A DNA stretch of 40,403 nt from Desulfobacter vibrioformis DSM 8776 (GTDB lineage Bacteria; Desulfobacterota; Desulfobacteria; Desulfobacterales; Desulfobacteraceae). The translations under genes and the position numbers were made by a program. This document shows, piece by piece, positions 35,062 through 40,403 of the stretch. The stretch is from the NCBI RefSeq assembly GCF_000745975.1, contig NZ_JQKJ01000031.1:1-40403 (forward strand), given 5' to 3'. Positions within the stretch are counted from its first letter, which is position 1, and every line of letters begins with the position of its first letter. The notes under the pieces are model-generated. The model was given only the letters and a program-made list of their open reading frames with translations. It had not been told where the DNA came from and searched no databases.

Positions 35062-36096
35062 CTATTCATCTTCATCTCCTTCATTCCGGCCCGGTCCGGA
35101 TGTGAGATGCAGATCGGAAAAATCAATATCCAGGTCCATGTCCGAGAACCGGTCAATATCCACCTCATAAATGGATTGCAGTGCTTTCCATTCCGATGAT
35201 GCCACATAATTTTTAGCCGTCAGGATCTCCTTGATGTTCATGGCGTATAAAAGGGAAAATTCAGCAAAGATTTCCGGAAAGTAGCGCCGGGGATCAAAGT
35301 GCTCGATAATGTGATCAATATCAAAGGCCACCAGAGATGCCTGTTCGTATTTGCGCTTTTCAACCAGGGACTTGAATGCGGCTATTTTACGGTGCAGTTG
35401 TGTTAAGTGGTAATTACCCTGGACCGTCATCTGGGGCGGGGGAGGCGCTGGGGTCTGGGTTTCAGGGGGCTTTTCAACCGGAGCCGCGGGTTCGGGCCCG
35501 GATTCCGCCTCCTCCCCGGGCGCCTCTTCGGGTTCGGGTTTGTACACCAGCCGTAAAAAGGCCTCCAGCCAGGTTTTCAGGCTGGAGATACCGTCCACCA
35601 GGTGGGAGGCCAGATCTTCCAGATGCTGTGACAACACCTTCTGGAGCCCGGTACAGAGGTCGATGGCTTCCTGGGCCGTGTCCGCCGCGTCCGGCATTTG
35701 CTGCCACTTGATCCATTCCGGACTCTCTTTTTTCTCCTCGTAGTCGATTTTCCGGTTCAGCTGTTTAAACAGCCAGTTCAGGCTGTTGGCGATCTGTTTC
35801 TCCTTGTTCCGCCGGGGGCCCACCGCCTCCCAGTTATCGGTGAAAATCATGGAAATCGACTTGAATATGTCTGGCAAGCCCGCAACGCCATGCGCCATAA
35901 AGATGCCGTAAAGGAAATAACAGATCACCCGGACGTCGTAAATTTCCTCCTTGAGAATGGTTTCGGCCAGGCGGGTGACCTCAGCGAAATCTGCGTTCTG
36001 AATATGGGTGCTCAGTTCGTTGAACCTGGGATCGGTGAGCGCAAGTCCCGGATTTTCCTGGACCGTCAGCCTGGTGAGCAAAAGCTGCTTATCCAT
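35062..36096 (-). CDS. tssA: T6SS protein TssA (ImpA-related)
   Basis: A 344-residue protein with the ImpA_N signature, notably VRVICYFLYGIFMAHGVAGL (usual L..a..L...W...G..Gl), DNWEAVGPRRNKEKQIANSL (usual WP..pp..R...l.wL). A Pro/Glu-rich linker (about 195-230) leads to a helical C-terminal domain (YHLTQLHRKIAAFKSLVEK) as in VasJ/VasL-like TssA. TssA caps the growing tail and helps baseplate priming. It is highly acidic at the C-terminus. Confidence 0.85.
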   Translation of the reverse strand: MDKQLLLTRLTVQENPGLALTDPRFNELSTHIQNADFAEVTRLAETILKEEIYDVRVICYFLYGIFMAHGVAGLPDIFKSISMIFTDNWEAVGPRRNKEKQIANSLNWLFKQLNRKIDYEEKKESPEWIKWQQMPDAADTAQEAIDLCTGLQKVLSQHLEDLASHLVDGISSLKTWLEAFLRLVYKPEPEEAPGEEAESGPEPAAPVEKPPETQTPAPPPPQMTVQGNYHLTQLHRKIAAFKSLVEKRKYEQASLVAFDIDHIIEHFDPRRYFPEIFAEFSLLYAMNIKEILTAKNYVASSEWKALQSIYEVDIDRFSDMDLDIDFSDLHLTSGPGRNEGDEDE

Positions 36097-36147
36097 ACGT
36101 TCTCCTAAATTTTATGAATCCTTAGAATTTTTCGGCCTGTCGGCAAG

Positions 36148-37017
36148 TTATTTGATGGTCAGAGGGACAACATTGTCCCCGGTCATTTCCAACTTGCCCT
36201 GGCATGAATTATATGTACGAACGGGTTGCTTGGGCCAATCCCCTTTTATAACGGCCTTATCCAGCATCGGCAATTGATTCGTTCCCGACGGGTCCGGCAA
36301 TTTATAAAGAAAGTCGTTTTGGTAATCCTTGACAAACTCGTAATGAAAACGGGATGCCTCCCCCATCTGCCAGCATATCGGGGCTTCATTATTGATTATA
36401 TTGTTAATTTCAATGCGCAGCATATCATCGCCGAATGACACGCCGGAGGCTATGGCCTTTTTCATCAGCTGATTATAGACCTTCGGGTACTGGGCATATT
36501 GCCAAAGATGCCCCAATTCATGGGCCAGGCCGATCAAGGGTGTTGCAACGCCCCAGAGTTTTCCTTTGCCCTGCAGGGTCCAGCCTTTTGGCACCGGTGA
36601 AACTTTATTATTGGGTTGTCCGCCCGCGAAAAGATCCAGGTTGTCGCCAACAAATTTCTTGGTGTCGGTGCACTTTAGCATGACCCCTGTTCCCGCGATC
36701 AGGGATACAAGCACAACCGGTTTGCCTGCCAGTTCACCCGGCCACCCGTTGTTGCTCGTTTCATCGGGAGAAAAAAATTTTCCCTGGGTAAACGGATTGT
36801 TATTGCTGGCAACCACATAGGCGGTGCCTGCCGTGCTGGAATTGCCGATATCCGCCATCATTTGCTTAAAACGCGCCGACTTCAACGTCAGCCATCCTAG
36901 GGCATTTTCGTAGGCCTTCACATCTTTGGCCGTACCGAACGTATCGAACTTCAGAGTATTATTGTTGTTGGTAACTTCTAACGTCATGTTGTTCTTTTTA
37001 AAAAATTTGACTTGCAT
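36148..37017 (-). CDS. Putative T6SS effector, HELGH zinc metallopeptidase
   Basis: A 289-residue protein with a clear metalloprotease motif, GLAHELGHLWQY, with His166, Glu167 and His170. A downstream Glu (203 or 211, in RIEINNIINNEAPICWQMG, close to MGEASRFHYE) could be the third zinc ligand, in a layout similar to the M91/NleD peptidase group. The N-terminal third is Asn-rich and AT-biased, unlike neighbouring T6SS genes. The start has a GGAGAGACC ribosome-binding site. It has no secretion signal, which suits cargo on the tube or spike. No immunity gene is adjacent; the target is unknown. Confidence 0.65.
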   Translation of the reverse strand: MQVKFFKKNNMTLEVTNNNNTLKFDTFGTAKDVKAYENALGWLTLKSARFKQMMADIGNSSTAGTAYVVASNNNPFTQGKFFSPDETSNNGWPGELAGKPVVLVSLIAGTGVMLKCTDTKKFVGDNLDLFAGGQPNNKVSPVPKGWTLQGKGKLWGVATPLIGLAHELGHLWQYAQYPKVYNQLMKKAIASGVSFGDDMLRIEINNIINNEAPICWQMGEASRFHYEFVKDYQNDFLYKLPDPSGTNQLPMLDKAVIKGDWPKQPVRTYNSCQGKLEMTGDNVVPLTIK

Positions 37018-37287
37018 GGGGTCTCTCCTTGTATAAAATAAAAATCGGGATTGAAAAAGGAGTGTTTTGCTTTAGTCTGCAGGTCCGGCCTGCCCTCCAC
37101 TCCGTTATGTCTTAGCACATCAATCAACCCCCTTTGTACCGATTTCTTGCCCCCCATAAAAAAAACATATTTGGCCGTTGCAATTTTCTGGATCAGCTGA
37201 GGTTCGTTTTTGGTGGTTCAGGTGGATCGGCATGATTGCGGAACAGAATCGGACTCTATCCGCAACCCGATGGCTTGTGCCTCTGTC

Positions 37288-38157
37288 TCAGTGAATAAGG
37301 TGACCGTTGAAAATTTTGATCCTTCGTAAAGGATTGCTTCCCCCCTGAACCTTGTCGTACCCAAGGTAGGAGTTACGTTCCAGTCTGGCCCAGGTCTGCT
37401 GGTCCTTGATCACAAGGACAACCTCAACGTCCATGCCTACGGCAGCCAGAACGGGGAAAACATGGGTCTCTAGACGATCGCGGATCTCCCTGGGCCACGG
37501 GAGGTCTTTGCCGGTTCTTTCCTCTTGGGCAAACAGGGTGATGCGCACGCCCTGGGCCACTATGGTTGTCCGGTCCCCGAAGGTCGCCGTATCCCCGATT
37601 ACGGCACGGCCGAGAATGAAGGGGTTGGTCTCGATCTGCCTGGGGTTCCGGGTCTTGTCCACACGCAGTTCCAGTTCCGGGAAATACAGGGATAAAAACC
37701 AGTGCAGGGTGTTGACGGATTTTAGATCCAGCATTTTGATGTAGCTCAGTTTTGTGCTGCCCCAATCGGGAAACAACCGGGTATTCTCCTCGGGCATGAC
37801 ACTGGTTACAAAACTTGCCGCCAGGGGGTGGTCAAAGAAGTTGATGAACTGATAAAAAGCGTTGACGTCGATCATCCCCTTGTCAATGATCTTTTGGAAA
37901 TAGCTGGGCAGGGGGGCCTGGGGGGAGAGAAGCCCCATGTTCAGGGTCAGTTCCGCAATTTTTTCCGGCCATTTTCTGAACCTGACGGATTGAATCAGGC
38001 TCTTTTGGGACAGCTGGCTGTTGTAGCTTTTAAACCGGATCTGCCGGTTGTCGTACCCGATGTGGCGCAGCAGCCTGATGAGCGAAACAAGGTCGAAACG
38101 GCCGACATTTTTTCGTATCCTGTTTTCAACGGCGATTGTCTTGTCCGCACGCTCCAA
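37288..38157 (-). CDS. tssG: T6SS baseplate protein TssG
   Basis: A 289-residue TssG/VasB/ImpH protein, the second baseplate wedge subunit. Diagnostic parts are FDLVSLIRLLRHIGYDNRQI, LTLNMGLLSPQAPLPSYFQKI (family GL.G..G.LP.hy), FINFFDHPLAASF and NTLHWFLSLYFPELELRVD, ending with FILGRAVIGDTATFGDRTTI. It is a little shorter than average (300-340). It starts two bases after the small leading gene. Other baseplate genes (tssE, tssF, tssK) are 15-20 kb away at the other end of the locus. Confidence 0.9.
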   Translation of the reverse strand: MERADKTIAVENRIRKNVGRFDLVSLIRLLRHIGYDNRQIRFKSYNSQLSQKSLIQSVRFRKWPEKIAELTLNMGLLSPQAPLPSYFQKIIDKGMIDVNAFYQFINFFDHPLAASFVTSVMPEENTRLFPDWGSTKLSYIKMLDLKSVNTLHWFLSLYFPELELRVDKTRNPRQIETNPFILGRAVIGDTATFGDRTTIVAQGVRITLFAQEERTGKDLPWPREIRDRLETHVFPVLAAVGMDVEVVLVIKDQQTWARLERNSYLGYDKVQGGSNPLRRIKIFNGHLIH

Positions 38158-38159
38158 AA

Positions 38160-38513
38160 CTATAGATCCCCCTGGGCGCTCAGATAGGCTTCAACCATGT
38201 CTTCCAGCTGCTGGATTTCATTCACCAGGGCAAACACCTCGTCATCCTGGACCGGCGGGTCCCGGTCCGGCCGGAAAACGGCTTGGGCAGCCACCCGGAT
38301 TTTTGCCAGCATGGCAGAAAGGACCTGCTGCCGGTGCCCTGCTTTTACCGCGGTCAGGATTTCTCCGGAAAGGGATGACAAGGCGTCCGGCACGGAGGCG
38401 GTTTCCATCCGGACATGCCACTGGGTGGCGGGCTGGTCCTTTTGGTCAATCGGGCCAGCCCATCTTTTCTCAAGTCTTTCCGGGGAAAATAAAGTTTCCA
38501 GGCGGTTGTCCAT
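38160..38513 (-). CDS. Small unknown protein leading the T6SS operon
   Basis: A 117-residue helical, cytoplasmic protein with no recognised domain. It has LETLFSPERLEKRWAGP near the start, a middle Ser/Ala-rich helix LSSLSGEILTAVKAGHRQQV and an acidic C-terminal helix FALVNEIQQLEDMVEAYLS. A GGAAGAG ribosome-binding site precedes the ATG, and tssG follows after two bases. As the first gene of the run it may be a locus-specific baseplate partner of TssG or a regulator, but sequence alone shows neither. Confidence 0.6.
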   Translation of the reverse strand: MDNRLETLFSPERLEKRWAGPIDQKDQPATQWHVRMETASVPDALSSLSGEILTAVKAGHRQQVLSAMLAKIRVAAQAVFRPDRDPPVQDDEVFALVNEIQQLEDMVEAYLSAQGDL

Positions 38514-38547
38514 CGTTGGTCTCTTCCATGTTTAAAGTTGTTAGGAT

Positions 38548-38576
38548 ACCATACCCCACCCTATAACCTAAATCAA
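38548..38576 (-). promoter_or_regulatory. Candidate promoter of the T6SS operon
   Basis: On the minus strand TTGATT (38571-38576) and TATGGT (38548-38553) are separated by 17 bases, 35 bases before the first T6SS ATG. Both boxes are imperfect. The -35 box is the last copy of a short repeat extending upstream. Confidence 0.45.
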
Positions 38577-38607
38577 TCCGCCTGAATCAATCCGCCTGAA
38601 TCAATCC
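38571..38607. repeat. 14-base tandem repeat at the T6SS promoter
   Basis: AATCAATCCGCCTG occurs twice in a row at 38571-38598, followed by the first nine bases of a third copy (38599-38607). It overlaps the predicted -35 box and extends upstream. Confidence 0.85.
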
Positions 38608-38784
38608 ATTGATGCCTTGCTTTATTTCATTAACCATGTGTAACCCGGCGAAACAAGGTCTGTTTCGGGAAATGCGCTGCTGCAGCCAGGTGTTTTTCAA
38701 TGATTTCCCCCTAATATCTCCACAGTATCCCCACATTTTGCAACTATTATGGAAAGCATCGTAAAAATAAAAAAAGGAGAGGCT

Positions 38785-39210
38785 ATGAATTTTTTGGGGG
38801 GGTATTGCATCTGCTTTGGCAGGGCCATGGGGATGATGCACGGCAGGATCATGGACGTCCACGGGGCCGGTGCCCAGAGAAGTGACCCCAAAACCGGAAA
38901 GGACAGCATCGGACGCGGCCCCCAGGGGAATGCCCGCCACGGCCAGAATTTTGTCTGCCTGGTGCGCGGTGGAAAGGCGACACTCGGAAAAGCCCCGCAG
39001 GAGAAAAATCCGTCTGCCTATCCCAACGCCATCCGGGTGGATAAGGGATTTGAAGCCGCCATGCCGGCAGGCCCGCCGGCAATAAGACGGCAACATCCGA
39101 AGGTATTGATGCGTGAATTTGAACATAAGTTTGACCGTATTGGTGATGTTTACATTCCTGGCGTTTGTTTTTCGTATTCTTCCGGAACAGGTCAATTACT
39201 GGTTGTATAA
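38785..39210 (+). CDS. Hypothetical protein upstream of the sensor kinase
   Basis: A 141-residue ORF with a good AAGGAGA ribosome-binding site before the ATG, but with unconvincing content: a Gly/Met/His-rich start (GRAMGMMHGRIMDVHGAGA), many Arg and Pro residues, and a final part that is out of phase with the possible N-terminal extension of the kinase frame. A G7 run near the start could hide a frameshift. It may be a small His/Met-rich metal-related protein or a degraded gene. No family is recognised. Confidence 0.3.
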   Translation: MNFLGGYCICFGRAMGMMHGRIMDVHGAGAQRSDPKTGKDSIGRGPQGNARHGQNFVCLVRGGKATLGKAPQEKNPSAYPNAIRVDKGFEAAMPAGPPAIRRQHPKVLMREFEHKFDRIGDVYIPGVCFSYSSGTGQLLVV

Positions 39211-39244
39211 AATTTTCGGGTCCATTAAATTAGGAGCAGCTAAG

Positions 39245-40075
39245 GTGCAACACGGTCCTTTTCTATTAGATGGGCAGGTGCAGGACGATTTGAGATTTAA
39301 GCTGCTGACCAAGTTTTTTTTATCCTTCCTGGTGACGGGCCTGATGCTGGTCGGGCTGATGATCGGTGCCATGCAGTTTTTCACCTTTCGCAATTTCGGG
39401 GAATACGTAGACCAAAACGAGCTTGACAAGCTTTCCGGACTCGCCCGGGACCTTGCCCGGGAGTACCAGGTCCATGGCAGCTGGGCGTTTGTCCGCGACA
39501 ACCATGAGGTCTGGATCCGCATCTTTATCCGGAACGGCCTGATCAAGCATGATAAACGCTTGCCAAACGACCTTCCCCTTGAGCCCCGGCACTCATATCC
39601 CCGAAGGCTTCCCAACCTTCTGGAGACAGGCCCCAGAATCAGTCTCTTTGACACGGAGCAACGTATTGTTATGGGCCACGCCCTTACCATGGAAGGGCAA
39701 GTCACAAGGCCTGTAATGCTGGAGGACAAAACCATAGGCTATCTGGGCATTCGAAAACTTGGAAAGTTGCCCAATCCGCTGGACGCCTATTATCTGGCAC
39801 AGCAGCGGAAACTGCTTTATCTGGTCGGCGGTCTGTTTTTGATCCTTTCTGTCCTGATCTCTTATTTTTGGCAGCAGGACTTCTGGCCCCCATCAAGAAG
39901 ATGTCCCGTGCGGTGCACAGGCTGGGTAAAAGACAGTTTGATAAGAAAGTGGAGATTTCCCGGACAGATGAACTGGGAATGCTGGCCCAGGATTTTAATA
40001 TCATGATTGATCAGCTCTTTGACTACGAGCAAAAACAAAAGCAATGGCTGTCCGATATTTCCCATGAGTTGAGGA
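39245..40075 (+). pseudogene. BaeS-like sensor histidine kinase, frameshifted and interrupted
   Basis: The remains of an envelope-stress-type kinase: a membrane segment (FLSFLVTGLMLVGLMIGAM), a periplasmic sensor part with LSGLARDLAREYQVHGSWAF, a second membrane segment (LLYLVGGLFLILSVLISYF), a HAMP domain (LLAPIKKMSRAVHRL) and an H-box that breaks off at WLSDISHELR. The GTG at 39245 has AGGAG eight bases before it. At 39865-39869 a run of five T puts the HAMP domain out of frame; six T would restore it. At 40076 an IS66-family end cuts the gene directly after the phospho-acceptor His motif. The catalytic ATPase part is missing from the window. Confidence 0.8.
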
Positions 40076-40403
40076 GTAAGCGCTCTATAAACCCCATCTT
40101 CCAGAGAGGTGTTTTTCATGAAATAGTGGGCCATCTTTTAACGAATAGATAAAAAGGATGCTTGCTCCAGTATGAAAAAAAATATCACCCCAATTAACGG
40201 CCAGGAGTCCCCGGCAATTCTTTGCGAATTTTACCAAGAACATTTGAATAATTGGAAAAATTCTGGTCTCAGTCAAGCTGAGTATTGTAGACAGAACGAT
40301 TTGACCCGCCATCGTTTCGGATACTGGAAAAGGAAACTCTTTAAAAAGGAAGAAAAAATGAACTTTGCCCTTCTTCCAATAAACATCTCTGAGCCAAGTG
40401 CGT
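40076..40403 (+). mobile_element. IS66-family insertion sequence, left end
   Basis: The end begins GTAAGCGCTCTATAAACCCC; the GTAAGCG start is the hallmark terminal sequence of IS66 elements. It interrupts the sensor kinase in codon 3' to SHELR and is followed by the accessory gene tnpA. The right end, and the eight-base target duplication (expected GTTGAGGA), lie outside the window. Confidence 0.8.
40172..40403 (+). CDS. tnpA: IS66-family accessory protein TnpA, partial
   Basis: The first 77 residues of an IS66 accessory protein with the typical helix-turn-helix pattern LNNWKNSGLSQAEYCRQNDL, then HRFGYWKRKLFKKE. The protein works with TnpB and the TnpC transposase and is thought to bind the element ends. 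The ATG at 40172 lies 96 bases inside the element end. The frame is open to the window edge. Confidence 0.85.
   Translation, partial: MKKNITPINGQESPAILCEFYQEHLNNWKNSGLSQAEYCRQNDLTRHRFGYWKRKLFKKEEKMNFALLPINISEPSA

Noticed and set aside
38587-39195. Minus-strand ORF of 202 codons upstream of the T6SS operon
   Set aside because: The composition is irregular, no domain is visible, and it covers the T6SS promoter region and a plus-strand ORF with a good ribosome-binding site.
1-40403. CRISPR arrays or rRNA genes
   Set aside because: No regularly spaced repeats and no rRNA-like stretches were seen on either strand.

Overview
The window reads as a chromosome segment of a sulfate-reducing Desulfobacterota bacterium, most likely Desulfobacteraceae. 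This is inferred from gene content: a class II DAHP synthase, a selenocysteine-containing SelD, a split F0 ATP synthase operon and a large type VI secretion (T6SS) locus. No marker gene is present to fix the genus.

Region 1 (1-8240) is the right end of an integrated mobile element. A tyrosine integrase (7111-8214) ends 23 bases from the 3' end of a tRNA-Arg(ACG) gene, with an excisionase-like HTH gene just before it. Leftwards lies a minus-strand transfer module: a replication-relaxation family protein, a membrane protein, a coiled-coil protein, a TraD/HerA-like ATPase and a second replication-relaxation paralogue, followed by a DUF2188 protein. The far end of the element is outside the window.

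Region 2 (8870-16124) is plus-strand housekeeping DNA. It has a class II DAHP synthase, then a tight cluster of a nitrilase-family hydrolase, rfaE2, a YfiH/PgeF-type protein and selD. The selD frame passes through an in-frame UGA with a SECIS-like hairpin behind it. An F0-only ATP synthase operon (atpZ, atpI, atpB, atpE) ends at a strong terminator. Its c subunit carries Gln, Glu-Ser and Tyr residues at positions associated with Na+ binding. A SPOR-domain membrane protein follows.

Region 3 (16177-38513) is a minus-strand T6SS locus of about 22 kb with recognisable or plausible TssA-TssM plus a DUF4280 PAAR-like tip. Transcription runs from 38.5 kb to 16.2 kb: small unknown protein, tssG, HELGH metallopeptidase, tssA, triple zinc-ribbon protein, VgrG base, PAAR-like tip, tssH, tssM, tssJ, an ANL-like protein lacking its P-loop, tssB, tssC, hcp, tssK, tssE, a separate beta-helix needle protein, tssF, tssL. 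The split VgrG, the ANL pseudoenzyme, the zinc-ribbon protein and the metallopeptidase are the least ordinary parts. Candidate promoters lie before the first gene, where 14-base repeats overlap the -35 box, and before tssH, inside a large inverted repeat.

Region 4 (38614-40403) holds a weak small ORF and a BaeS-like sensor kinase that has a one-base frameshift and is cut in its H-box by an IS66-family element running off the right edge.
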